The notes under the pieces are model-generated. The model saw only the letters and a list, made by a program, of their open reading frames with translations. It ran no database searches and was not told the DNA's origin. A stretch of DNA of 15,545 nucleotides from an uncultured Neomegalonema sp. (lineage in GTDB: Bacteria > Pseudomonadota > Alphaproteobacteria > Rhodobacterales > Rhodobacteraceae), in NCBI GenBank assembly GCA_937944035.1, contig CALDZQ010000130.1:1-15545 (forward strand), given 5' to 3'. Made by a program: the position numbers and the translations under genes. Positions 7,295 through 13,797 of the stretch are shown here, one piece after another. Position 1 is the stretch's first letter. Each line of letters opens with the position of its first letter.

Positions 7295-8619
7295 GCACCG
7301 GACCCGAAGGCGCGCGAGAATGCCGAGCGCGGGGTGAGCGCGATCAGCTTGCCCTCACTGCGCGTTGATCCCGCCGCCGTTCCCGCCGCATCGCCGGAAC
7401 CGAAGAAAAAGTCAGCCCGCCGCGCGCCCTTAATCGCCCCGCCCGTATCCATCGCCAGCGTCAGGCGCTTCATCGGCCCCACGGGCGAGTCGAACGCCAC
7501 CCACATCGGGATGCCCAGCGGATAGAATTTGCGGTCAATCGCGATACTGCGTGATGCCGGCAACGGCTGCCCGAACGAGCCGATCGGCCCCAATCCGGGG
7601 TCCGCATTCAACTCCTCGCGCTCTTGAAAGAACACATAGGACGGGTTGGTGGCCAGCAGTGCATCGGCACGGGCGGGATTGTTGGCAATCCATCCCTTGA
7701 TCGAATCTTTCGACACCTGATCCAGCGTCATCTCGTTCCAGTCCACAAGCGTCCGGCCAATCGCCACATAGCTGCGGTTGTTTTTACTCGCATACCCGAC
7801 CCGCGCGATGCTGCCATCGGGCAGGCGGATGCGCCCGGACCCTTGGATATGCAGGAAAAAGCTCTCGACAGGGTCATCCAGCCAGAACAGCTCCAACCCC
7901 CGCCCTTCCAGCGCCCCGGCATCAATCGCCGCGCGGTCAAAATAAGGAACCCCGCGCTCCAGATCATCCGGCACAGCGTAAAGCGGATGCTGATACGCCC
8001 CGCCCCGCACCCGCGACCCGCGCAGTTCCGGCTCGTAATAGGCGGTAAACAAGGCCGTCCCGTTCTCTGCCCCGCCCAGCGAGACAGGGATGAACCATTG
8101 CTCAAAGAAGGCGGTGGCATCCGTACTGCGGGTCTGGTCGGCTATGCGGCAGATCGGCGACCAGTCCGCCCCCGTCCCGAACAGCGGCGCGGGGCCGGGG
8201 TTGATCCCGCCAATCGATTCATCCGCCGCTTTATCGAGTATTGTCTCGCAAGCGTTTTGCAGCGCGATCAGCACAGGTGCATGGTCGCCGCTGGGCCAGC
8301 CTTCCAGATCCCCGAACGACAGCGCCTGTATCCGGTCTTCCGGGACCGATACGACGGGCGCGTTTGCCAGGGGCGCACTCAAGGTGGGCGCACTCAGGGC
8401 GGGCGCAGAAACAGCGGGTGTCAGCACAGCGGGAAGGCTGACGACGGGCGCTTTGACAACGGGTGACGGAAGAACCACCGGCGGGGGCATCGGCGTCGCC
8501 ACAACTGACGGCTCAATACCGCCCCGCGCGGCGCACCCGCCCAGCAGGGCGAGCGCAAGAGATGCACCCAGGACAGATCGTATGGTTCCGGAATTCGATA
8601 TAACGCGCACAGCCAACAC
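7291..8619 (-). CDS. mltA: Membrane-bound lytic murein transglycosylase A (lipoprotein)
   Basis: MltA cleaves the MurNAc-GlcNAc bond of peptidoglycan with 1,6-anhydro ring formation. The N-terminus has Arg residues, a hydrophobic stretch and the lipobox LLGGC (Cys29), so the protein should be lipidated and probably outer-membrane bound. Residues ~37-92 are an Ala/Pro/Val/Ser linker with repeated SAPxL units. The MltA domain follows: TAYYEPELRGS (192-202), FFLHIQGSGRIRLPDG (254-269), GYASKNNRSY, then the 3D region AMDTGGAIKG (Asp391) and RADFFFGSGD (Asp403), which contains the catalytic aspartate. The start given is GTG. AGCAGG lies only a few bases before it and is about 8 bases from the next in-frame GTG at 8610, which may be the true start. 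It follows timA by 21 bases. Confidence 0.93.
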   Translation of the reverse strand: MLAVRVISNSGTIRSVLGASLALALLGGCAARGGIEPSVVATPMPPPVVLPSPVVKAPVVSLPAVLTPAVSAPALSAPTLSAPLANAPVVSVPEDRIQALSFGDLEGWPSGDHAPVLIALQNACETILDKAADESIGGINPGPAPLFGTGADWSPICRIADQTRSTDATAFFEQWFIPVSLGGAENGTALFTAYYEPELRGSRVRGGAYQHPLYAVPDDLERGVPYFDRAAIDAGALEGRGLELFWLDDPVESFFLHIQGSGRIRLPDGSIARVGYASKNNRSYVAIGRTLVDWNEMTLDQVSKDSIKGWIANNPARADALLATNPSYVFFQEREELNADPGLGPIGSFGQPLPASRSIAIDRKFYPLGIPMWVAFDSPVGPMKRLTLAMDTGGAIKGARRADFFFGSGDAAGTAAGSTRSEGKLIALTPRSAFSRAFGSGA

Positions 8620-8640
8620 CTGCTTTTATGCCGACTGTTC

Positions 8641-9330
8641 TCAGTCGCCTGTTTCAACCAAAATCCAGCTGGGATCGTCTGTTCCCAGTGTCCGCTCGAA
8701 CGTCCAAAGATCGTTCATGCGGCGTACCACCGAAGGATCACCCTCGACAATCTCGCCTTCCGCATTGCGCACGGCAACGATCATTTCGGCATCAAAGCGC
8801 ACTTCGATTTGCAGGGCGTTGTTGGTCTCGTCCAGCCGCGCTTCGGCGACTTTAGAGCTGCGCAAGCCGATAAAGCGGGCATCGACCGACAAGCCTTGTT
8901 CTTTGCGCGCGTCAATCGCTTCGGCGAAACTGTCATAAACATCCGCCGCCAGCAGCGGTTTCAGCGTTTCCTTATCGCCCGTCTCATAGGCCATCAGGAT
9001 CATTTCATACGCCATCCGCGCGCCTTCGACGAAGCGCTGCGCGTTGAAGTCAGGCTCAACGTCCTTGGCCGCCACCAGCGCTTGTCCGGTCGTGCTGGTA
9101 AGGTCTGTCACCGCTTCAATATCGCTGTGATCCGCGCCGAAGACCGAGGCGTTATCAGCTCCGGGAAACGCCACCACTTTATCCGCATCGCTCCCGGCGG
9201 CATCGCCGACAGCGCCTTTGTCCCCGAACCATTCCGTCGGATTTTCATGGCCGGTTTTTGTGCCCAACACGTCCCGCAAGCGCATAAACAGGAAGCCTGC
9301 AACAACCAACAGAATGATGATCTCAATCAT
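8641..9330 (-). CDS. timA: TimA / Tim44-domain protein
   Basis: This 229-residue protein starts MIEIIILLVVAGFLFMRLRD, an N-terminal membrane anchor, followed by the family's conserved VLGTKTGHE. A variable acidic linker leads to the Tim44-like domain (~85-229): FVEGARMAYEMILMAYETGD, then a mixed alpha/beta part ending in NDLWTFER and WILVET. It resembles the matrix-side domain of mitochondrial Tim44; the bacterial homologue TimA sits at the inner membrane, and its function is only partly understood. The frame extends upstream to 9378, but the family N-terminus begins at the ATG at 9330, preceded by a CGAGAG ribosome site. First gene of the timA-mltA-smr-kinase operon. Confidence 0.88.
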   Translation of the reverse strand: MIEIIILLVVAGFLFMRLRDVLGTKTGHENPTEWFGDKGAVGDAAGSDADKVVAFPGADNASVFGADHSDIEAVTDLTSTTGQALVAAKDVEPDFNAQRFVEGARMAYEMILMAYETGDKETLKPLLAADVYDSFAEAIDARKEQGLSVDARFIGLRSSKVAEARLDETNNALQIEVRFDAEMIVAVRNAEGEIVEGDPSVVRRMNDLWTFERTLGTDDPSWILVETGD

Positions 9331-9353
9331 AAAACTCTCGTATCGTAAGGAAT

Positions 9354-9378
9354 GCCCGTCTGTATGACGGGCTGTCAA
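9354..9378 (-). promoter_or_regulatory. Candidate timA promoter/operator
   Basis: In the 157-base divergent gap between timA and secB, the minus strand has TTGACA (9378-9373). It is immediately followed by a perfect 7-bp inverted repeat, GCCCGTC / GACGGGC with a 5-base spacer (9354-9372), where the -35 to -10 spacer would be. No strong -10 hexamer is seen 17-18 bases on (GCATTC or CATTCC), so the promoter call is tentative. The palindrome could be an operator. Confidence 0.35.
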
Positions 9379-9487
9379 TCATATCGGAAGATATAGGGCG
9401 AATAAGCGCTTGGCGATAGGGGGCATGACGTTGCAAGCGCCCCTGCGTCGTGTTAGCCCACATAAAAACACCCAGAAGGAATATCAC

Positions 9488-9991
9488 ATGGCAGAAGAAA
9501 CTCCTCAGGCAGGTGCGGCTTCCGAGCAGCAGCAAGGCCCACAGATCAGTGCAACGGCACAGTTTACGCGGGCGTTGACCTTCCGCAATGCCGGGGCGCT
9601 TACAAAACCGCAGGGTCCGCCTTCCATCACGGTGAATATTCACGTTGATGCGGCCAAACGCGATGAGAACAGTTTTCTTGTCGGCTTGCGCATCGACGCT
9701 TCTTCACAACAGGGCGAGCAGGAATTCTATGAGGTCTCGCTCGATTATGCGGGGGTCTTCAACATCACAAATTACGAGCAGCGTGTTCTGGAGCCGCTGT
9801 TGCTGATCGAATGCCCGCGCATCCTGTTCCCGTTTGCCCGCCGCATCATCGCCGATACGACCCGCGACGGCGGCTATTCCCCGCTGATGCTTGATCCGGT
9901 GGATTTCGTCGCATTGTACCGCCGTGAAATCACCCGCCGCGCCGCCGAAAAGGCCGCTGCGGAACAAGCGGAATCGCCAAGCATTAACTAG
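9488..9991 (+). CDS. secB: Protein-export chaperone SecB
   Basis: This 167-residue cytosolic chaperone matches the usual SecB length and keeps unfolded preproteins competent for delivery to SecA. Family features: an acidic Gln-rich start (EETPQAGAASEQQQ), SITVNIHVDAAKRDENSFLV, YEVSLDYAGVFNI and the conserved C-terminal helix region FARRIIADTTRDGGYSP followed by LDPVDFVALY. The frame is open upstream to 9410, but the ATG at 9488 has AGAAGGA 7 bases before it (9474-9480) and fits the family N-terminus. It is divergent from timA. The 3' end abuts the 103-base repeat at 9993. Confidence 0.95.
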   Translation: MAEETPQAGAASEQQQGPQISATAQFTRALTFRNAGALTKPQGPPSITVNIHVDAAKRDENSFLVGLRIDASSQQGEQEFYEVSLDYAGVFNITNYEQRVLEPLLLIECPRILFPFARRIIADTTRDGGYSPLMLDPVDFVALYRREITRRAAEKAAAEQAESPSIN

Positions 9992-9992
9992 A

Positions 9993-10095
9993 GCCTTATC
10001 AAGGGAAACGGGTTCATTGCCCGACTCGGAAAACGCGCTGAAACAAGAAGTTAGTGCACCCTGAACGATCCTTATATCGTTCAGGGTGCACTAAC
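9993..10095. repeat. 103-base bipartite hairpin element, copy 1
   Basis: This is one of two copies (the other is 12397-12499); 85 of 103 positions are identical without gaps. The 5' half shares the exact stretch GGGTTCATTGCCCGACTCGG. The 3' half is a perfect 20-bp inverted repeat, arms 10050-10069 and 10076-10095, around a CCTTAT loop. It fills the gap between the convergent secB and ABC-domain genes and contains the stop codon of the latter. Read on the minus strand, the long hairpin is followed by TTCTTGTTTC, so it may also end transcription of the ABC operon. Confidence 0.9.
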
Positions 10096-11044
10096 CCTTC
10101 TCACTGCCCGTCAAATCAACCTTCTCCGTCAGTATCGCAAACCGCATCTGCGCATCGGAGGACACCCTGAAATACGAAATCAGCGTCCGCCACGGGCTGC
10201 GCAACTGTCCCAGCCCCGACAGGAATGCGACCACCACCCCGATCTCCGTCTGACCCTGAATCGCCATATAGCCGCCAACGGCCAGCACGATCAGGTCCGC
10301 CAGATGGTCCATCAGGTTCAATGCGGCTTTCAGGGCGAATTTCAGCTTGTAGATCAACAGCCGGATGTCAAAAATCCGCCGCACCCGCTCCAGCGCCTGC
10401 TCGCGCTTGCCGCTATCGCCATTGCGCGCGGCAATCGCATCACTGCCCACACCGCGAATTTGCTCAATCCGCCGGGCTGATTGCGCGTTGATCCGGTCCT
10501 GCACCAACGGTGTGGCCAGCGCTTGCGGAATAAAGGCCGCAATCGCCACAACCGCCAGCCAAAACTCCGTATACAGCATATACGCGAATATCGTCAGCAG
10601 CACCCCGCCCTCTGTGACCACTTGCGCATAGGCGTCCCCGGCAAACCCGCCAATCGGCTCGACCTCTCCGGTCAGCATAGACACGACATCGCCATCCTCC
10701 TCGGTATCGAGGTCGGGTTCCTTGATAATCCGGCTGCGCATCGCCCGGTTCATCTTCTCAGACAATCGCCCGCGCAGCACATTGTAGGTGAACTTCACGA
10801 TCTGCTGCGCGATCACCACCCCCGCATAAATCGCGGCGAGTGTCAGCAGCAGGTCAACGGCCTTATTCGCCACCGCATCATCAATAACCCGCCGCTGCAA
10901 CTCCAGCGGGGCCAGCGTCAGCGGTAGCGTCAGCAGTGCGACAAGGCACACAACAACCTGATCCCGCGCCGAATGGCTCCAGATAAAACGATAGAGTGTA
11001 CCCGCATCTTTGAACGAGAATTTTGGGGCTTTATTTCCGGTCAT
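10091..11044 (-). CDS. ABC exporter transmembrane domain without ATPase domain
   Basis: This 317-residue inner-membrane protein has about six TM helices (near 28-48, 64-84, 141-160, 161-178, 245-265, 266-282) in the ABC type-1 exporter arrangement. It includes the long cytoplasmic stretch around RLSEKMNRAMRSRI and the final RVSSDAQMRFAIL segment that normally leads into the nucleotide-binding domain. The protein stops a few residues later (KVDLTGSEKG). No Walker A, ABC signature or Walker B is found here or nearby. Its TAG stop lies in the right arm of the repeat at 9993-10095. It may be a natural TMD-only half that pairs with a separate ATPase, or the remnant of a longer TMD-NBD gene. It follows the small membrane protein gene by 19 bases, with a weak ribosome site (GAGCGGG). 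Confidence 0.75.
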   Translation of the reverse strand: MTGNKAPKFSFKDAGTLYRFIWSHSARDQVVVCLVALLTLPLTLAPLELQRRVIDDAVANKAVDLLLTLAAIYAGVVIAQQIVKFTYNVLRGRLSEKMNRAMRSRIIKEPDLDTEEDGDVVSMLTGEVEPIGGFAGDAYAQVVTEGGVLLTIFAYMLYTEFWLAVVAIAAFIPQALATPLVQDRINAQSARRIEQIRGVGSDAIAARNGDSGKREQALERVRRIFDIRLLIYKLKFALKAALNLMDHLADLIVLAVGGYMAIQGQTEIGVVVAFLSGLGQLRSPWRTLISYFRVSSDAQMRFAILTEKVDLTGSEKG

Positions 11045-11063
11045 CCCGCTCTATCGGCGGCAT

Positions 11064-11498
11064 TCAGTCGAAAAACAAGCCATGCAGGAAGAAATGCCCC
11101 TCGAACAGATCAATCCCCAGCCCTGATTTCAGCAAATAGCCCGTGACCACCAGCACGCCGATGAAAAATACGGTTATCCAGAACATCAGCCAGGACATCA
11201 TCGCCATATCGGTCAGCACCCCGGCAAACCGCCGCCGCTCACCGTCTTGATCCACCCGGTCCGGCGCGCGTTTCTCTGTCCCGACGAAAACCGCGATATA
11301 AAACCGCTTTCCGAACCAGGAGGAGCTTGCCCGGTAGGTCATCTTATGCGGCGTCCGCGCGGGCGGTTCGATCAGCGCCGCCAGTCGTTCGACCTGCGCA
11401 TCGGTCAGCCGCGCGCGAATATCCTCCGGCAGGCGCGCCAACGCATCCGCCCGGATCTGCTCATCAATTCCGAAATCCGCTTCACTGCACAGCGTCAT
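11064..11498 (-). CDS. Small membrane protein of unknown function
   Basis: This 144-residue protein has an alpha-helical acidic/basic N-terminal part (IDEQIRADALARLPEDIRAR). Next come RTPHKMTYRASSSWFGKRFY and ERRAPDR-like charged residues, then a TM segment at about residues 96-122 (WLMFWITVFFIGVLVVTGYLL) and an aromatic C-terminus (HFFLHGLFFD). I do not recognise a family. The frame extends 12 codons upstream to a GTG at 11534, but AAGGGG lies 6 bases before the ATG at 11498, so that start is preferred. It is the first gene of an operon with the ABC membrane domain, which suggests they work together. Confidence 0.6.
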   Translation of the reverse strand: MTLCSEADFGIDEQIRADALARLPEDIRARLTDAQVERLAALIEPPARTPHKMTYRASSSWFGKRFYIAVFVGTEKRAPDRVDQDGERRRFAGVLTDMAMMSWLMFWITVFFIGVLVVTGYLLKSGLGIDLFEGHFFLHGLFFD

Positions 11499-11562
11499 CA
11501 GCCACCCCTTTGCCGCGCGCACCCTACTCAACACCCGTTAATACGACCTCAAGGAGACGCCC

Positions 11563-11895
11563 ATGCGTGACCGTCCTTCTCTTCGCCGCCGCGCCCAACT
11601 GGAAGGGCCGACAAATATCGAAGACGGGTACGGGGGGGTACAGCCCGGTTGGACCCGTCTCGCCGATCACTGGGTCGCGCTCCAGCCCGTATCAGGGGCC
11701 GAGGCGTATGAGGGAGGCCGCGAAACGCCCGCCGTCACCCACCGCATCCTGCTCCGCTGCCCCCGCCGTTTCCGCCCCCGCGCCAACCAGCGTTTCACCA
11801 TCGCCGACCGTGTTTTCCACATCCGTGCCGTCTTCGACCGGGACGGGAGGGGCCGCTACCTGACGTGCCTTGTCGAGGAGAAAACCCACCCATGA
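11563..11895 (+). CDS. GTA/phage head closure (head-tail adaptor) protein, gp7-like
   Basis: This 110-residue protein fits the SPP1 gp16-type head-tail adaptor family: LADHWVALQPVSGAEAYEGG, then THRILLRCPRRFRP, RFTIADRVFHIRAVFD and a last strand RYLTCLVEE. In the Rhodobacter GTA and siphophages this protein (stopper) closes the capsid portal before tail joining. The ATG has AAGGAG 6 bases upstream. It overlaps the next gene by 4 bases. The adaptor (gp6), capsid, protease, portal and terminase genes that normally precede it are absent; the upstream neighbour is on the opposite strand. Assignment rests on family pattern plus the order of the following four genes. Confidence 0.8.
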   Translation: MRDRPSLRRRAQLEGPTNIEDGYGGVQPGWTRLADHWVALQPVSGAEAYEGGRETPAVTHRILLRCPRRFRPRANQRFTIADRVFHIRAVFDRDGRGRYLTCLVEEKTHP

Positions 11896-12317
11896 AGCTT
11901 TCCCTCAATATTCAACAAGTTCTCCTCGCTCATCTCGCGGGCAATGCGCCGCTCACAACGGCGCTGGGCGGCGTTCATGTCTATGACGAGCCACCGCACC
12001 CCTCATCAGGCATCGCCGCCGGAACATATCTCGTGCTGGGCGATGAAAGCGTCACCGCGTGGAGCACCCAGACAACGGATGGCACCGACCACCAGATCAC
12101 CCTCACGCTATGGTCCGCCACAAAGGGCTATGCGACCATCAAATCTGCGATGGCCGCGCTCTATGACGCATTGGAGGGCAACACGCTCCTCCTCACTGGT
12201 GGCACGATGATTTCCCTGCATTTCCTCTCCGCCCGCACCAGCCGCGAAGCCAAGGGCCGCCTCCGCCGCGCCGATTGCCGCTTCCGCCTGCTTGTGGAGC
12301 ACGCCCCGGACAAATAA
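11892..12317 (+). CDS. GTA tail terminator, DUF3168 family (gp8-like)
   Basis: This 141-residue protein begins MKLSLNIQQVLLAHLAGNAP, with VHVYDEPPHPSS, GTYLVLGDESVTAWST, HQITLTLWSATKGY and a basic C-terminus (KGRLRRADCRFRLLVEH). This is the DUF3168 pattern of phage tail-completion/terminator proteins; in the Rhodobacter GTA gp8 caps the tail tube beneath the stopper. The frame is open 9 codons upstream, but the ATG at 11892 overlaps the gp7 stop (ATGA), and GAGGAG is 11 bases before it. The gap to the next GTA gene (gp9 at 13052) is unusually long and filled with repeats and an extra gene. Confidence 0.82.
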   Translation: MKLSLNIQQVLLAHLAGNAPLTTALGGVHVYDEPPHPSSGIAAGTYLVLGDESVTAWSTQTTDGTDHQITLTLWSATKGYATIKSAMAALYDALEGNTLLLTGGTMISLHFLSARTSREAKGRLRRADCRFRLLVEHAPDK

Positions 12318-12320
12318 GGC

Positions 12321-12352
12321 GCTGTCATTCTCTGCGAAGGCAGAGAATCCAG
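12321..12352. repeat. REP-like hairpin (GTCATTC...GAATCCAG type)
   Basis: A perfect 9-bp stem, ATTCTCTGC (12327-12335) / GCAGAGAAT (12340-12348), with a GAAG loop is framed by GTC before and CCAG after. The frame resembles the very common proteobacterial interspersed hairpin that reads GTCATTCCCGC...GCGGGAATCCAG. Here the stem bases differ, with matching changes on both sides. Only one copy is in the window. Confidence 0.55.
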
Positions 12353-12396
12353 ACTCGATCACTCAACAGACAGTCTCTCACCCTTCTCCCCCGCTA

Positions 12397-12499
12397 GCGT
12401 TATCAAGGGCAATGGGTTCATTGCCCGACTCGGAAAACGCGCCAAATCAATAAGTTAGACTATCCGAAACGATCCTTATATCGTTCAGGATGGTCTAGA
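12397..12499. repeat. 103-base bipartite hairpin element, copy 2
   Basis: This is the second copy of the element at 9993-10095, same length. In this copy the 5' half folds perfectly: GCGTT (12397-12401) with AACGC (12436-12440), and inside it GGGCAATG (12407-12414) with CATTGCCC (12419-12426). The 3' hairpin (12454-12473 with 12480-12499, loop CCTTAT) has 15 Watson-Crick pairs and one G-T pair, with two mismatches and frayed ends. It lies between gp8-like and the extra membrane-protein gene inside the GTA block. Confidence 0.9.
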
Positions 12500-12597
12500 A
12501 AGCCGGGTGATGGTTCTTGCAAATCACACCGCGCACCCGCTTTCGCGCGCAATCAAAACCCTCTATAAAGCCTCCGACGACCAGCAAGAGGCATCCC

Positions 12598-12972
12598 ATG
12601 ACCGACACGACCCACCCCCGCAGCGGATCAAAACTCACCGCTATCGCGTTATTCGTCGCCGGACTCGTTATTGGAGCTTTGCTCATCAGCGTCCTGCGCC
12701 CCGCGCCCAAAGCCCCCGAACCGGCCCTCAGCGGCCCGATGTTCGGCGCGGCTCAACCTGCGGCTCCCGCGTCGGCGGGCGAGATACAGCTTTATCGCGA
12801 CATCAACGACAAATTCGTCGAACAACTCCGCCGCTACGGCATCCGCCTCAACGAGATCGCCACCGTCGCCGAAGCCGAGGGCGCGGCCAGCGCTGCAGGC
12901 CAGATGAAAGACTTCGCCCTCGAAACCGATCTTCTGGTGGACCGTTACGACTTGATTTCCAAGCAGCAGTAA
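12598..12972 (+). CDS. Single-pass membrane protein inserted in the GTA block
   Basis: This 124-residue protein of no recognised family has a short polar N-terminus, a TM helix at ~13-33 (LTAIALFVAGLVIGALLISV) and an Ala/Pro linker. A helical C-terminal half follows, with IQLYRDINDKFVEQLRRYG and LNEIATVAEAEGAASAAGQ, possibly a coiled coil. The open frame starts earlier, but AAGAGG (12586-12591) is 6 bases before the ATG at 12598. TATAAA at 12564-12569 could be a -10, although the -35 is poor. A strong terminator follows at 12997. A gene with its own signals between two conserved tail genes resembles a phage moron. Confidence 0.7.
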   Translation: MTDTTHPRSGSKLTAIALFVAGLVIGALLISVLRPAPKAPEPALSGPMFGAAQPAAPASAGEIQLYRDINDKFVEQLRRYGIRLNEIATVAEAEGAASAAGQMKDFALETDLLVDRYDLISKQQ

Positions 12973-12996
12973 TCCTCGCCTCTTCCGACCCATCCC

Positions 12997-13022
12997 AACC
13001 CCGCCTTGTGCGGGGTTTTTTC
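12997..13022 (+). terminator. Rho-independent terminator
   Basis: AACCCCGC (12997-13004), loop CTTGT, GCGGGGTT (13010-13017), with a T-run from 13016 to 13021. The perfect 8-bp GC-rich stem and T-run make a strong intrinsic terminator. It ends the extra membrane-protein cistron only 30 bases before the gp9-like start. Confidence 0.88.
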
Positions 13023-13051
13023 TTGCCTGAATTTTGAAAAAAGGACCGCCC

Positions 13052-13465
13052 ATGCCCGCGCAAAAAGGCCGCGACCTTCTCCTAAAACTCGATTCCGGCG
13101 GCGCTGGTGTTTTCCAGACTGTCGCGGGCCTGCGCACCACGCGCCTCGCCTTCAACGCCCAGACCATCGACATCACCACCCGCGAAAGCGCCGGACGCTG
13201 GCGCGAGCTTCTTGCCGGAGCGGGCGTTCGTTCGGCTTCGCTCAGCGGCGCGGGCCTCTTCACAGACGCCGCCGCCGATGCCTCCGTCCGCGAGCTGTTT
13301 TTCAACGCCGAGATCGCCCCGTGGCAAGCCATCCTCCCCGATTTCGGCACGCTCCAAGGCCCGTTCCAACTCACCGCGCTCGAATTCGCGGGCGAGCATG
13401 ACGGTTCCGTCACCTACGACCTCACCCTCGCCTCAGCTGGCGAGTTGACCTTCACCGCCGCATAG
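13052..13465 (+). CDS. GTA/phage major tail tube protein (TP901-1 family, gp9-like)
   Basis: This 137-residue protein begins MPAQKGRDLLLKLDSGG. It contains FQTVAGLRTTRLAFNAQTID, ITTRESAGRWRELLAGAGVR, GAGLFTDAAADASVRELFF and YDLTLASAGELTFTAA, the pattern of the TP901-1 major tail protein family. The corresponding Rhodobacter GTA protein gp9 polymerises into the tail tube. The frame extends to a TTG at 13034, but AAGGA (13041-13045) is 6 bases before the ATG at 13052. Separated from gp8 by 734 bases, it is followed by gp10 after 11 bases. Confidence 0.87.
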   Translation: MPAQKGRDLLLKLDSGGAGVFQTVAGLRTTRLAFNAQTIDITTRESAGRWRELLAGAGVRSASLSGAGLFTDAAADASVRELFFNAEIAPWQAILPDFGTLQGPFQLTALEFAGEHDGSVTYDLTLASAGELTFTAA

Positions 13466-13476
13466 GACGAACACGA

Positions 13477-13797
13477 ATGCCCAACCCCCAACGCGGCGAG
13501 ATCGAAGCCGTTCTCGACGGCCGCCCCCGCACCCTCTGCCTCACCCTCGGCGCGCTCGCCGAGCTTGAAACCGTCCTCAAAGCCCGAAACCTCGTCACCC
13601 TCGCCGAGAGTTTCGAGGCAGGCATCTCCGCCAAAGACACCATCGCCATCATCGGTGCGGGCCTGCGCGGTGCGGGCGGACCGGAGACGGACGCCGAAGT
13701 CGCCATCATGCGCATCGACGGCGGGGCAGGGGGCGCATTGCGCATCGTCGCCGACCTGCTCAAAGCCACCTTCGCCCCCGTCACTGAACCCGCATGA
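13477..13797 (+). CDS. GTA gp10-like tail assembly chaperone (Phage_TAC_11 type)
   Basis: This 106-residue protein contains MPNPQRGEIEAVLDGRPRTL, LTLGALAELETVLKARNLV, FEAGISAKDTIAIIGAGLRG and ALRIVADLLKATFAPV, the 'gene transfer agent family protein' pattern. In GTA clusters this gene follows the tail tube gene and, together with gp10.1, is thought to chaperone the tape measure protein during tail assembly, like lambda gpG/gpGT. Its stop overlaps the gp10.1 start by 4 bases (ATGA). Confidence 0.85.
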   Translation: MPNPQRGEIEAVLDGRPRTLCLTLGALAELETVLKARNLVTLAESFEAGISAKDTIAIIGAGLRGAGGPETDAEVAIMRIDGGAGGALRIVADLLKATFAPVTEPA

